NCBI RefSeq assembly: GCF_042665195.1
Contig: NZ_JBHTBW010000019.1
Span: 186,001-250,000 of the forward strand
DNA from: Laceyella putida
GTDB lineage: Bacteria > Bacillota > Bacilli > Thermoactinomycetales > Thermoactinomycetaceae
Direction: 5' to 3'
DNA: 64,000 bases
Positions 1 through 8,486 of the stretch are shown here, in pieces (within the stretch, counting starts at the first letter, position 1; every line of letters begins with the position of its first letter). The notes under the pieces were generated by a model. It saw nothing but the letters and a program-made list of their open reading frames with translations. It searched no databases and was not told the DNA's origin. Made by a program: the position numbers and the translations under genes.

Positions 1-1
1 T

Positions 2-274
2 GAGCGGTTAGAATATGAATTGAATTTCCTGCAAGAAAACATGAACGTGCAAATCGTTTCCTTTAAAGGGGAGACGATCGGGATCCAATTGCCAAACACC
101 GTTGAATTGGAAGTGGTGGATACGGAACCGGGCATCAAAGGGGACACGGCAACGGGTGGCAGCAAATCGGCAACCCTGTCCACAGGCTTTACGGTGCAAG
201 TGCCGCTCTTCATCAACATTGGTGATCGCCTCATCATTGATACCCGCAGTGGTCAATATGTTTCCCGCGCTTAA
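2..274 (+). CDS. efp: Elongation factor P, C-terminal part (5' end outside window)
   Basis: EF-P binds ribosomes stalled on polyproline stretches and promotes peptide-bond formation. The visible 90 residues are the end of domain II and the whole OB-fold domain III, recognisable from NTVELEVVDTEPGIKGDTA, the TGFTVQVPLFINIGD segment and the terminal IDTRSGQYVSRA. The frame is open from base 2, so the start and the domain I modification loop lie upstream of the window. A strong intrinsic terminator follows 16 bases after the stop, so efp is the last gene of its transcript. Confidence 0.97.
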   Translation, partial: ERLEYELNFLQENMNVQIVSFKGETIGIQLPNTVELEVVDTEPGIKGDTATGGSKSATLSTGFTVQVPLFINIGDRLIIDTRSGQYVSRA

Positions 275-290
275 TCGAGTCATCGGATGC

Positions 291-329
291 AAAACCTCTG
301 AAGCCAACGCGCTCCAGAGGTTTTACTTT
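291..329 (+). terminator. Intrinsic terminator of efp
   Basis: Perfect 10-bp stem AAAACCTCTG (291-300) with CAGAGGTTTT (315-324), followed by a T-rich run. It sits between efp and the next ribosome-binding site. Confidence 0.85.
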
Positions 330-349
330 CATGGGAGGAGGAGTTTCGC

Positions 350-1507
350 ATGAAAATCGTGTCGATTGAACCCACGCCAAGTCCCAATGTGATGAAGTGC
401 AACTTGGATGAAACGTTGCCTGCCGGCACAAGTTATAATGTGACAAAAGAGACAATGGCCAACGCTCCGCTCCATTTGCAACGTTTGCTGCGGATCGAAG
501 GGGTGAAGAGCCTGTTCCAAGTACTGGATTTCATCTCCATTGAACGCCACCCCAAAGCGGATTGGCCAAGCGTGTTGGCGCAAGTGCGTGAAGAATTGGG
601 GGATGCGACTGGACCCGCCTTTCCTGCCGATGCGGATGATGGGAGGGCGGGCTTAGAAGCCTTTGGCGAAGTCCAAGTCTTTATCCAGAAATTGAAAGGC
701 ATCCCGATGCAAGTGAAGTGTGTGAAAAACGGCGAAGAGTTTCGTTTTGGTTTGCCGGAACGGTTTAAAGCGTCGGTGATGAAAGCCCAGGCGGCGACAA
801 GCAATTTGGTGTTTGAGCGTGAATGGGTGGAACAGCGTCCGCGATACGGGAATGTGCATGAAGTGGGCGAGCAAGTCGTTGAAGAACTGGCCGCCGCTTA
901 TGATGAGGTGCGGTTGACCCAAATGGTTGAACGGGCTTTTCAACCGGAACAAGAACGAAAAGAGCACAAGATGACCAAAGCGGAAGTGATGCGGGCGTTT
1001 ACTAAAGAGTCATGGGAGAAACGGTATGCGGCCTTGGAGCAATATGAACCGACGCTGGAAGAACTTGAGGTCTTGGACCGGGCCCTTGACGATCCGAAAG
1101 CAGCTATTCGCCGGTTGGCGGTGGTTTATCTTGGTTTTATCGGGGGCAAAGAAGTATTGCCTTATGTGATCCGGGCCTTACGGGACGCCTCGCCGATCGT
1201 CCGCCGCACTGCGGGTGATACTTTGTCTGACATCGGCGACCCGGCAGCGACACCGGCGATGTGCGTTGCGCTCAAGGACCCCAACAAGCTGGTTCGTTGG
1301 CGCGCGGCCCGATTCCTCTATGAAGTGGGGGATGAATCTGCTTTGCCGGCGCTTAAGGAAGCAGTGAATGACCCTGAATTTGAGGTGCGTCTGCAAGCAC
1401 AGATGGCTTTGGAACGGATCGAACGCGGAGAAGAAGCCAGCGGCACCGTTTGGCAACAGATGATGAAACGGATGGAAGAAGAGAAAAAGGGAAAAGGAAC
1501 GGAATAA
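350..1507 (+). CDS. cvfC: CvfC-like protein: Nfu N-terminal domain plus HEAT repeats
   Basis: Protein of 385 residues. Residues 1-85 (KIVSIEPTPSPNVMKCNLD..) match the Nfu/NifU N-terminal domain seen at the front of some iron-sulfur scaffold proteins. The catalytic CxxC Nfu module is absent. Residues about 230-370 are helical HEAT-type repeats (AIRRLAVVYLGFIGGKEVLPYVIRAL, then IVRRTAGDTLSDIGDPAATPAM). This architecture is that of the staphylococcal conserved virulence factor C and Bacillus YpgR families, whose molecular role is unclear. The ATG follows a GGGAGGAGG ribosome-binding site. It is a single-gene unit between two terminators. Homology is confident; function is not. Confidence 0.8.
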   Translation: MKIVSIEPTPSPNVMKCNLDETLPAGTSYNVTKETMANAPLHLQRLLRIEGVKSLFQVLDFISIERHPKADWPSVLAQVREELGDATGPAFPADADDGRAGLEAFGEVQVFIQKLKGIPMQVKCVKNGEEFRFGLPERFKASVMKAQAATSNLVFEREWVEQRPRYGNVHEVGEQVVEELAAAYDEVRLTQMVERAFQPEQERKEHKMTKAEVMRAFTKESWEKRYAALEQYEPTLEELEVLDRALDDPKAAIRRLAVVYLGFIGGKEVLPYVIRALRDASPIVRRTAGDTLSDIGDPAATPAMCVALKDPNKLVRWRAARFLYEVGDESALPALKEAVNDPEFEVRLQAQMALERIERGEEASGTVWQQMMKRMEEEKKGKGTE

Positions 1508-1516
1508 GATCGATGG

Positions 1517-1558
1517 GGATAATCCTTCGTTGTCTCACAAGGGTTATCCTTCTCTTTT
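1517..1558 (+). terminator. Intrinsic terminator of the cvfC-like gene
   Basis: Stem GGATAATCCTT (1517-1527) pairs with AAGGGTTATCC (1539-1549) with one mismatch, followed by TTCTCTTTT. Confidence 0.75.
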
Positions 1559-1567
1559 GGCGTTAGT

Positions 1568-1604
1568 AAAAAGCCCGCCTTAAGGTAGAGTAGACGGGCT
1601 TTTT
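1568..1604. terminator. Bidirectional terminator between convergent genes
   Basis: AAAAAGCCCG (1568-1577) and CGGGCTTTTT (1595-1604) form a perfect stem with an A tract on one side and a T tract on the other. It serves the plus-strand cvfC-like gene and the minus-strand gene ending at 1610. Confidence 0.85.
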
Positions 1605-1609
1605 ACCTA

Positions 1610-2188
1610 TTAACTTTCCTGGGCTTTTGAGGAGGCGGAAGGATGAGATTTTGCCAAGAATAAACGACGATATCGCTTCTGTACTGATTGAAAATAGATT
1701 TGCAGTTTCTTGTAAAAATAAACAGATACTTTTCCGGCCAAGGCCGCAAATCCCAAAGCGACAATCAGACTTAGAAAGCGCGGAACTTCATAGGGGCCGA
1801 ACTGAAATGGAATTGAAGCTCCAAATGTATGCATAAGTCCCGCGAGCAGAATGGCAATGGCGGCGATGGCGAATGAAAAACTGACTCCGCCCAAAAATAC
1901 GGTGACGACCGGGCTGGTCATGCTCGTTGTCGCGAAGAAAACCGTTTTTCTAAACAAAAAGGAGGGGCGTGTTGACTTTTGTTTGAGATAATATTCCCCA
2001 ACATAACCTTTCGCAAGCTCTTTGGGCTCACCCAATTTGACGATCAATTCATCGATCGGCTTGCCATGTTGGATCCCCTCAAGCAGATGGCTCTCGATTT
2101 CTTGAGTGATCTCATCCTGTTCAGCGGATGGCAGCGGATGCAGATAAGAGCGAAGCTTCTCGCTATAGTCTTGGATTTTCGGATTCAT
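1610..2188 (-). CDS. HAAS-domain membrane protein (DUF1700/DUF1129-like)
   Basis: About 192 residues. The N-terminus (MNPKIQDYSEKLRSYLHPLPSAEQDEITQEIESHLLEG...GEPKELAKGY) is a typical HAAS domain, the cytoplasmic helical module often paired with a PadR regulator. Two or three membrane segments follow (SPVVTVFLGGVSFSFAIAAIAILLAG; FLSLIVALGFAALAGKVSVYF) and a basic C-terminal tail. The ATG at 2188 is chosen because GGGGG lies at proper spacing; an in-frame upstream start lacks a ribosome-binding site. No PadR gene is adjacent, which is unusual. Exact role unknown. Confidence 0.65.
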   Translation of the reverse strand: MNPKIQDYSEKLRSYLHPLPSAEQDEITQEIESHLLEGIQHGKPIDELIVKLGEPKELAKGYVGEYYLKQKSTRPSFLFRKTVFFATTSMTSPVVTVFLGGVSFSFAIAAIAILLAGLMHTFGASIPFQFGPYEVPRFLSLIVALGFAALAGKVSVYFYKKLQIYFQSVQKRYRRLFLAKSHPSASSKAQES

Positions 2189-2479
2189 GTTGTAACCCCC
2201 GTACGAATTCAGTTTGTTCCTCCATCTCAAAATGGCAATCGGATGGGGAAAAAAGAGAGCGACTATGGATGATGAGATGATGGCGTGATGTGATCCGGAT
2301 CGATGGTGGATGGTGAAAACGATGGATTGGTTCTTTTGTTGGTATCATGGTCTTTCAACGAAATGCTTCAGTTGGTATTATCTTACTATATGGTAAGTGG
2401 CAACGCAAGGTACCTCTCTATAATTATTAGCAAATTACCGTTTGCGTTCATTTGTTTATTTTCCAATCAAAAGAAAAAA
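2189..2479. promoter_or_regulatory. Non-coding stretch with a 14-bp palindrome, likely operator/promoter region
   Basis: No gene is supported here. TTACTATATGGTAA at 2383-2396 is a near-perfect dyad (TTAC.ATAT.GTAA) about 190 bases upstream of the minus-strand HAAS gene. It could be a regulator site, for example for an unlinked PadR-like repressor. The partner is inferred, not seen. Confidence 0.35.
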
Positions 2480-2501
2480 CCTGCTTCGACATGGAAGCAG
2501 G
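2480..2501 (-). terminator. Intrinsic terminator of the DUF441 gene
   Basis: On the minus strand CCTGCTTC and GAAGCAGG form an 8-bp stem followed by GTTTTTTC, directly after the stop of the gene at 2503-2958. Confidence 0.85.
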
Positions 2502-2502
2502 G

Positions 2503-2958
2503 CTAACGGAATATTAATTTGAGAACTTGCAAGAAAAAAGCCGTGAGTCCTGCTGCCATGAGTGGACCAACCGGAATCCCCCGCATGAAAAGGATTCCAA
2601 AGATGGAGCCCATGACCAGCCCGACGATAAGCTGGGGGTCCACCTTGAGCAGATCCAGCCCTTTGCCATTCATATATGTGGCGAGCGCTCCTCCCAATAA
2701 GGCGAGAATTCCCGGTGTTGAGGTAAAGACGGCCAACATATCTTTGGTGTGGATGCGTCCGGAGGCAAAGGGAACTAAGACGGACAGGGTCAAAAATAAC
2801 AATCCAAATTCTAACCCTCGCCGCTCAACAGCAGGGAAATATCGTTCAAGGTGAATCAGCTTTAATATGAGTAGTAGGCTCGCAGCGGTGGCGATCAAAG
2901 GCGATCGTCCGACAATGCCAATAACGATTAAGACAACGAGTAATATATCGGGATTCAT
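2503..2958 (-). CDS. DUF441 family membrane protein (YtwI/YeaL-like)
   Basis: Hydrophobic 151-residue protein with four or five membrane segments: an N-terminal MNPDILLVVLIVIGIVGRSP, a central SVLVPFASGRI and the glycine-rich GILALLGGALATYMNGKGLDLL, then VGLVMGSIFGILFMRGIPVGPL. Length and these motifs match the DUF441 family, whose function is unknown. AGGGGC precedes the ATG. The gene is transcribed alone and ends at its own terminator. Confidence 0.85.
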   Translation of the reverse strand: MNPDILLVVLIVIGIVGRSPLIATAASLLLILKLIHLERYFPAVERRGLEFGLLFLTLSVLVPFASGRIHTKDMLAVFTSTPGILALLGGALATYMNGKGLDLLKVDPQLIVGLVMGSIFGILFMRGIPVGPLMAAGLTAFFLQVLKLIFR

Positions 2959-3095
2959 ATGGTTAGCCCCTGTCCGAGGTTGTTTAGTATCACTTTATGA
3001 TGGACAAGTGGGATTTAGTCATCCTTTTCATAAGTGGCCAAGATTCGCCGGAAAGGGGGGTTAATTGATCGGATTATATCCGAATATTTAGAATA

Positions 3096-3902
3096 TTAGT
3101 TGCCCGTTGGAAATTGGAATAGAGAAAAGGTATCGGCCCGCAAGCCTCTGCGCAAGGACTCCAAAGAGATGACGTCACAGGCCTGTATATTGCCAAGGTT
3201 CACATAATTGCCCAATCGCTTGATGAGTTGGGCTTGCTGTTTGACTTGTGGAGCTTCCCATATGACATACTGAATCGGGATGCGCTCAGCCAGTTTTTCC
3301 AGAAAATCTTGATCCAGATTCCCATCATGATCATACATTCCGATGTTTTTTCCGGAGTCTCTGCTCTCCATGATGACGTATGCGGCTCCCGCTTGGCGAT
3401 CCTGTTCAAACAGGGACACAAACTCCGCCACGGTCGGATGATAGCCATTTTCTTTCTTGCCGATTTCAGTGATGACATGCAAATTCGCCCGGCGTGCTTG
3501 TTGAATTAATTGAAAACGGGTTTTCGCGGGAATCGTGATGGTCCCGTCAGAAATCTCGATCCAATCCAACTTCAGATGACGCAACATTTGAAAGTATTCG
3601 TTCACCTTATGGCGGCTACAGGCGATTTCAAAGAAGGTTCCACCCAAATAAAGTTGGATTTGATATTGCTTGGCGAGTGTGATCTTTTGCTCGAGAATGT
3701 GACGTGGGGTGATCGCGGCCGTGCCGAAGGCGAGCTTAATAAAGTCGATGTATTCGCCTGAAAGCTGTAAGAGATCTTGATAAGCGGATAACCCCAATCC
3801 TTTATCAATCACCATCGTGCAACCGGTTGATCGAGGCTTGGCATTATCCGCTCGTGTGCCACTCAAATCGGCTAGAGCTTGCCAAAGATCTTTCTTTTCC
3901 AT
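3096..3902 (-). CDS. Phosphosulfolactate synthase (ComA/YitD family)
   Basis: Protein of 268 residues of the ComA family, which adds sulfite to phosphoenolpyruvate to give phosphosulfolactate. In archaea this starts coenzyme M synthesis; in Bacillus it leads to sulfolactate, a major spore solute. Family landmarks: GCTMVIDKGLGLSAYQDLLQ, YIDFIKLAFGTAAITPRHIL, LYLGGTFFEIACSR, WIEISDGTITIP, VITEIGKKE and the ESRDSGKNIGMYD phosphate-binding loop, in TIM-barrel order. An MFS exporter follows upstream on the same strand, as in the B. subtilis yit cluster. No ComB phosphatase is seen next to it. Confidence 0.9.
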   Translation of the reverse strand: MEKKDLWQALADLSGTRADNAKPRSTGCTMVIDKGLGLSAYQDLLQLSGEYIDFIKLAFGTAAITPRHILEQKITLAKQYQIQLYLGGTFFEIACSRHKVNEYFQMLRHLKLDWIEISDGTITIPAKTRFQLIQQARRANLHVITEIGKKENGYHPTVAEFVSLFEQDRQAGAAYVIMESRDSGKNIGMYDHDGNLDQDFLEKLAERIPIQYVIWEAPQVKQQAQLIKRLGNYVNLGNIQACDVISLESLRRGLRADTFSLFQFPTGN

Positions 3903-3973
3903 CAGGCTCTCCCCCTTACGCCGTATTCACTTCCACTCTATTGCATAAATGGCAGGAGAAGCAAGTGTTTCTT

Positions 3974-4110
3974 CTAGGGCGTGTCTGGCAAATCAAGTTG
4001 ACCATTGGGAGAAGGCGGAAAAACCTTTTCCCGATGAGCGCCGAAGGACAAGTGAAGCGAATGGGAAAACGGTTTTGGAGCCGCCGACATATTTATCAGA
4101 CACGCCCTAG
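3974..4110. repeat. MITE-like element, copy A (137 bp)
   Basis: Perfect terminal inverted repeats GGGCGTGTCTG (3977-3987) and CAGACACGCCC (4097-4107), each flanked by CTAG, which may be the target duplication. The interior holds an imperfect hairpin core (GGCGGAAAAACC..TTTTCCC with GGGAAAA..GGTTTTGGAGCCGCC). Copy B at 46675-46811 has exactly the same length and orientation. It carries no gene, so it looks like a non-autonomous element. The right CTAG supplies the TAG stop of the neighbouring MFS gene. Confidence 0.8.
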
Positions 4111-5381
4111 ATAGGCGAAAGACGTTTTTTGCGCATAATCAACCGCGAACGCCCATCTTTCCCTTTGATCCGTTGGGGTGGATGGATGAATGCGACACAC
4201 AGCCAAGTGACGAGAAATAACGTGATTCCCAGTCCAATGAACAGCAAAAACGGACGATCCGCCAAGGCGCCGAAGACGGGTGGCCCCATGGCCACGCCAA
4301 AAAAACGTACGCTTCCATACAATGAAGTGATGATGCCGCGTTCCTGTAAGCCAACGGCTGAGGTAATCAATGTGTTCAAACAAGGCAACACCAAACCGTT
4401 CCCCACCCCGATGAATGAAGTCGCCGTGACGAGCAAAGGGGCATTTTTGATCCAAGGGATGGTGGAGATGGCTATGGCCGACAAGAGAAGACCAATCGAA
4501 AGCCATTTTTTCATTTGATGGGTATTCTCCTTGACATGCGAACCGGTGAAATAAGCGGTTACGCATAGAGCCAAGAGGGGAATCGCCAGGATAAACCCTT
4601 TTTTGATTCCATCGATGCGATACACCTTTTCCAAGAAATCGGATAGATGGAACAACACACCAAACATGGTGAACATGGTAAAGGCACCAGCCAAGAACGC
4701 GACACTCATCCATTTGCCTTGCCGCTTGAAAATCTTTTTGATGTGTTCCTTATATTGGGTGAGCGGTTGCGGCTCTTCTTTTTTCGTCGGCTCCTTGACC
4801 AGTTTCCATAACGCCAGCGCGGCGGGGATGCATAAAATCGGAAAGGCAAAAAACATGGCGTACCATGTAATCAGGGCAATGAGCGAACCCAAGATGGGGC
4901 TTAACACTTTCCCAAATGCATTGGAAGCTTCGATAATTCCCAACGCTTTACTGCGGTTGTCTTTGGTGAACAGGTCACTGACCAACACCATGGCAATGGG
5001 CGCCGTGCCTGCGGCCCCCAGCCCCTGGACAATCCTTGATGCGAGCATAAAGCCGTAGGAGCCTCCTTTATAAATGGCGGAAAAACCCGCCAACAATCCG
5101 CCTATCCCATACAGAATCAAGCCAAAGATGATGACTTTTTTACGTCCGATTCGGTCGGATAAGACCCCCGCGATCGGAATGGCAAGCGCGGCGGGAATCG
5201 AAAAGAGTGTGATGAGCAAGCTGACTTGAAAGGCATTGACCTTTAACACTTTGCCAGCTGTGGGCAAAACGGGAATCAGCATGGAGTTACCCAAAACCAT
5301 GATCAACGGAATGGAACTTAATGTGATAAGGACAGACCAACTTGGCGCCGTTGTTGCTTTTGCGCTTTTGTCTTGTGGCAT
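4107..5381 (-). CDS. MFS multidrug-type efflux transporter (DHA1)
   Basis: Twelve-helix major facilitator protein of about 424 residues. The signature loop between helices 2 and 3 is visible as GVLSDRIGRKKVIIFG, and the motif C-like region AAGTAPIAMVLVSDLF follows. It probably exports small organic compounds or drugs by proton antiport. The start is ATG 5381 with AGAGGTGA upstream; the longer frame to 5447 has no ribosome-binding site. The C-terminus ends RKKRLSPI at a TAG lying in the terminal CTAG of MITE copy A, so insertion may have altered the last residues. Substrate unknown. Confidence 0.85.
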   Translation of the reverse strand: MPQDKSAKATTAPSWSVLITLSSIPLIMVLGNSMLIPVLPTAGKVLKVNAFQVSLLITLFSIPAALAIPIAGVLSDRIGRKKVIIFGLILYGIGGLLAGFSAIYKGGSYGFMLASRIVQGLGAAGTAPIAMVLVSDLFTKDNRSKALGIIEASNAFGKVLSPILGSLIALITWYAMFFAFPILCIPAALALWKLVKEPTKKEEPQPLTQYKEHIKKIFKRQGKWMSVAFLAGAFTMFTMFGVLFHLSDFLEKVYRIDGIKKGFILAIPLLALCVTAYFTGSHVKENTHQMKKWLSIGLLLSAIAISTIPWIKNAPLLVTATSFIGVGNGLVLPCLNTLITSAVGLQERGIITSLYGSVRFFGVAMGPPVFGALADRPFLLFIGLGITLFLVTWLCVAFIHPPQRIKGKDGRSRLIMRKKRLSPI

Positions 5382-5520
5382 CCCAATTTCACCTCTTTCT
5401 ATATGTCGAAAATAGTTTGCCCTGGAAGCACATCTCCTATTTGCCATTTATTGAATGGATTTGCTTGGGCAAGTTAATGCCAAACTAGTAACAAATTGAA
5501 GCTTAAAGAGGTGAATGGTG

Positions 5521-5949
5521 ATGTTCGAAAGCATTAAACGGGATTTATCCTTCATTCAAGGTTTATTGGAAGGCGATTTAAATCATCAGCATCATGTGGA
5601 ATACCGTGGTTTGTCACGGTTAGCAGATGTGGTGGATTTGTTGGTTGAGTCTGTCGAGCAACTGGAACGCCGTTTGACAGAGCTGGAAGAATATGTTGAG
5701 ACTATCGATGAAGACTTAAATGAATTGGAATTGCTCTGTTATGAGGATGATGATGAGCTTGATGAATGGGAGCATGAAATCGAAGTCACTTGTCCCGAAT
5801 GCGGTGAAGATGTCACCATCGATGAAGATGATTTAGATGATGACAATGTGGAGCTTCTCTGCCCCAAGTGCCACACAGTATTGGATATTGAGGAAATTGA
5901 AGAAGACGAGATTGAAGATGTGATAAACGAAGATGGAGAGCGGAAATAA
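5521..5949 (+). CDS. Acidic zinc-ribbon protein (CD1247 N-terminal domain type)
   Basis: Small 142-residue protein. The N-terminal half (FESIKRDLSFIQGLLEGDLNHQHHVEYRGLSRLADVVDLL) is helical and continues into a coiled coil (VEQLERRLTELEEYVETIDEDLNELE). The C-terminal half has CPECGEDV and CPKCHTVLD, a four-cysteine zinc ribbon in a very acidic context. This pattern occurs in Firmicute proteins of unknown role. AAAGAGGTG precedes ATG 5521. A terminator overlaps the stop codon. Confidence 0.6.
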   Translation: MFESIKRDLSFIQGLLEGDLNHQHHVEYRGLSRLADVVDLLVESVEQLERRLTELEEYVETIDEDLNELELLCYEDDDELDEWEHEIEVTCPECGEDVTIDEDDLDDDNVELLCPKCHTVLDIEEIEEDEIEDVINEDGERK

Positions 5950-5966
5950 ATTCCGCTCTTTTTACT
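5938..5966 (+). terminator. Terminator overlapping the stop of the zinc-ribbon gene
   Basis: GAGCGGAA (5938-5945) pairs with TTCCGCTC (5951-5958) followed by TTTTTACT. The TAA stop lies in the loop. Confidence 0.85.
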
Positions 5967-6275
5967 ATTTGGCATAAATGTTACCACACGAATCGCAAAT
6001 TAAAGGGCGAGACTCAAGCGTATTTGACCAGACGAACTTTAAATAGCCCGGCGTATGCTTTGATAACCAAACGTTCTAGGGCACTGTGTTTTCTTCCGCA
6101 AGGCGGACCTTTAAAAATGTTTCGTTCAATCGTTCAAAACCTTTTTAAGCAAGAAAAGCGAAGTCCAATAAAATCGCACGCATCTAAAGAAAAATGAAAT
6201 CATAGGACTTATCATAAAGTGTTCTAAGAGCATTTTTCGTAGTGTTTCTGGAACATTTTTTTGCAATTACCGTGT
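5967..6275. other. Non-coding stretch upstream of the spoIIIA promoter
   Basis: No open frame, repeat or convincing structured element is visible in these roughly 310 bases. They separate the zinc-ribbon gene terminator from the spoIIIA promoter. Confidence 0.5.
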
Positions 6276-6305
6276 GTCATAAATGGAACAAGCTTACATA
6301 TGTAT
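6276..6305 (+). promoter_or_regulatory. Probable sigma-E promoter of the spoIIIA operon
   Basis: TCATAAAT (6277-6284) and CATATGTA (6297-6304) with about 12 bases between resemble sigma-E -35 and -10 elements (ATA-type and CATA-type). They lie 37 bases before the spoIIIAA start. The B. subtilis spoIIIA operon is known to be transcribed by mother-cell sigma-E. Confidence 0.5.
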
Positions 6306-6341
6306 GGGAATAAACAAGAACCATGGGACAGGAGGTGTTCC

Positions 6342-7319
6342 ATGCCATTCCAAGCGATCTATGCGATTCTTCCACCCAGGTTGCGCGAAGCCATCCGATC
6401 CCTGCCCGCTGAGGTGATCCATTGTTTAGAAGAGATTCGTATCCGCCAAGATCGGCCGCTGGAAGTGATCACTCCCACCCAAGCCTGGTTTGTAAATAGA
6501 GAGGGTGCTTTAAGCCGCACTCCATCGCTTCCCTGGATTCCTACGCGAGACGAGTGCCTGAAGTTGTTGAATTTAATCAGCAACCATTCATTGTATGCGC
6601 TGGAGGAAGAACTCAGACGGGGATTTGTAACAGTTGAGGGCGGTCACCGCATCGGATTGGTGGGAAGAGTGGTGGTGGAAAAGGGGTTTGTCAAGCATCT
6701 AAGGGAGATTACCGGCTTTAATATTCGAATAGCCCGTCAGGTTAAAGGGGTAGGGGACCGCTGGATTTCCACCATTTTGCATGATGGACAGATAGAGAAT
6801 GTATTAATCGTTTCTCCGCCTCAATGCGGCAAAACGACGTTGATCCGCGATCTCGCTCGATTAGCGGGCACGGGTGGACAAGGGTTCCCCGCATATAAAG
6901 TGGGGATCGTTGATGAACGTTCAGAAATTGCTGGTTGTTTGCATGGCGTGCCGCAACATGATGTCGGATTAAGGACGGATGTGCTGGATGGGTGTCCCAA
7001 GGCGGAAGGCATGATGATGATGATTCGCTCCATGTCACCCGACATCTTGGTTGTTGATGAATTGGGACGAGCCGAAGACAGCCGGGCGATTCATGAAGCG
7101 ATTTATGCGGGAGTCTCCTTATTTGCCACCGTGCATGGGCAATCGATCGAAGAGTTGACGCTCCGGCCCACGCTTGCCCCGCTGTTGGAGGAACGGGTTT
7201 TTTCCCGCATTATGATCCTCAGCCGCAAACAAGGGCCGGGAACGGTGGAAAAAATATTGGATGATTCGTTGCGGCCGTTTTACTGGAACGGGAAAGAAGG
7301 AATGGTGGTTCGGGGATGA
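6342..7319 (+). CDS. spoIIIAA: Stage III sporulation protein AA (ATPase)
   Basis: A 325-residue secretion-ATPase-like protein made in the mother cell that powers the SpoIIIA-SpoIIQ channel to the forespore. A variant Walker A, SPPQCGKTTLIRDLARL, appears near residue 170, with GIVDERSEIAG and the Walker B-like DILVVDELGR after it. The N-terminal part (LPPRLREAIRSLPAEVIHCLEEIRIR) is family-typical. ATG 6342 is preceded by GGACAGGAGGTG. First gene of an eight-gene operon; its stop overlaps the spoIIIAB start as ATGA. Confidence 0.96.
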   Translation: MPFQAIYAILPPRLREAIRSLPAEVIHCLEEIRIRQDRPLEVITPTQAWFVNREGALSRTPSLPWIPTRDECLKLLNLISNHSLYALEEELRRGFVTVEGGHRIGLVGRVVVEKGFVKHLREITGFNIRIARQVKGVGDRWISTILHDGQIENVLIVSPPQCGKTTLIRDLARLAGTGGQGFPAYKVGIVDERSEIAGCLHGVPQHDVGLRTDVLDGCPKAEGMMMMIRSMSPDILVVDELGRAEDSRAIHEAIYAGVSLFATVHGQSIEELTLRPTLAPLLEERVFSRIMILSRKQGPGTVEKILDDSLRPFYWNGKEGMVVRG

Positions 7320-7837
7320 TGATGAAGCTGATCGGTGGATTGTTGGTGCTCTTCACCACCAGTTGGTTGGGCTTTACCCTTGCCGGACATGTGCGGGAAC
7401 GCCCTAAACAGATTAGGCAGCTCCGTGCTTATCTCGCTTTATTGCAAACGGAAATTGAATATGGGACAAGGCCACTCGCCGAAGCGTGCGCCAATATTGC
7501 CGAACATGAGGATAACGAAGTGTCCGCTTTATTTCGGGCAAGTGCCCATCAGTTGATGAAACGGGATGGCTCTTCTACATTTGAATGTTTTAAGCGCGCC
7601 ATTGATCAAGAATGGAGACAGACGGCGCTGCAACAAGCGGAACAGGACGTATTGTTGCAACTGTGCCAAGTGCTTGGCACATCAGATCGCCATGATCAAG
7701 TGCATCATCTGACGATGGCGTGTAATCATTTGGAATTAGAAGAAAAGCGCGCCCGTGATGAACAAGATCGGTCTGAAAAAATGTATAAAACGATGGGGGT
7801 TTTAAGTGGAGCTTTATTGGTGATTCTCATGATTTGA
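7316..7837 (+). CDS. spoIIIAB: Stage III sporulation protein AB
   Basis: A 173-residue membrane-anchored protein of the SpoIIIA-SpoIIQ channel, related to type II secretion GspF-type proteins. An N-terminal membrane helix (LIGGLLVLFTTSWLGFTLAG) is followed by the conserved RPKQIRQLRAYLALLQTEIEYGTRPLAEA, a helical bundle, and a C-terminal hydrophobic segment (MGVLSGALLVILMI). It overlaps spoIIIAA by four bases; three consecutive ATG codons are possible starts. Confidence 0.94.
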   Translation: MMMKLIGGLLVLFTTSWLGFTLAGHVRERPKQIRQLRAYLALLQTEIEYGTRPLAEACANIAEHEDNEVSALFRASAHQLMKRDGSSTFECFKRAIDQEWRQTALQQAEQDVLLQLCQVLGTSDRHDQVHHLTMACNHLELEEKRARDEQDRSEKMYKTMGVLSGALLVILMI

Positions 7838-7862
7838 CCGAAATTTGGAATGGAGGGTGCCT

Positions 7863-8069
7863 ATGCCGTATCATCTGGATTCCGTGTTTCAAATCGCGGG
7901 CATCGGGATTATTGTCGCGATGATCCACACGGTACTGAAGCAAATGGGGAAAGAGGATTTCGCCCATTGGGTGACCTTGTTTGGATTTGTCGTCGTACTC
8001 TTTATGGTGGCGATGCTGGTGGAAGATTTGTTCCAGACAATTAAGAATGTGTTCCTGTTTCGCACATGA
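7863..8069 (+). CDS. spoIIIAC: Stage III sporulation protein AC
   Basis: A 68-residue protein with two membrane helices, the usual SpoIIIAC length. The sequence FQIAGIGIIVAMIHTVLKQMGK, then FAHWVTLFGFVVVLFMVAMLVEDLF, is characteristic. The start is ATG 7863, six bases after GGAGG, rather than the upstream in-frame ATG. It is part of the mother-cell membrane base of the A-Q channel. Confidence 0.95.
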   Translation: MPYHLDSVFQIAGIGIIVAMIHTVLKQMGKEDFAHWVTLFGFVVVLFMVAMLVEDLFQTIKNVFLFRT

Positions 8070-8084
8070 CGGGAGGCGATCCGC

Positions 8085-8474
8085 TTGGAAATTATCCAGG
8101 TGGTGGGACTGGGTCTCATTACCACGTTTCTCGTCTTGGTCATCAAGGAACAGAAACCGGTCTTTGCTTTTCTTTTGGCTACTTTTGTTGGCGTCATTAT
8201 CTTTATCTCCATCGCGGGGAAAATCGCCGAGGTACTGGGAGTGTTGCAGAACTTAGCCCACCAAGCGCGTGTGAACGACCTTTTTCTGGAAACGATCTTG
8301 AAGATCATCGGCATCGCCTACATTGCTGAATTTGGCGCGCAAGTGACCAGAGATGCCGGGCAAGGGTCGATCGCTTCCAAGATTGAACTGGCGGGAAAAG
8401 TGCTTATCATGGTGATGGCGATTCCCATCATCACCGTGATTATCGAAACGATCATCCGAATTTTGCCTGCGTAA
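8085..8474 (+). CDS. spoIIIAD: Stage III sporulation protein AD
   Basis: A 129-residue membrane protein with a TTG start eight bases after GGGAGG. Family motifs: IIQVVGLGLITTFLVLVIKEQKP, the helix ATFVGVIIFISIAGKI, and KIIGIAYIAEFGAQVTRDAGQGSIASKIELAGK. It works with SpoIIIAC and AE in the channel base. It lies 15 bases after spoIIIAC. Confidence 0.95.
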   Translation: MEIIQVVGLGLITTFLVLVIKEQKPVFAFLLATFVGVIIFISIAGKIAEVLGVLQNLAHQARVNDLFLETILKIIGIAYIAEFGAQVTRDAGQGSIASKIELAGKVLIMVMAIPIITVIIETIIRILPA

Positions 8475-8486
8475 GGATGAAGATAG

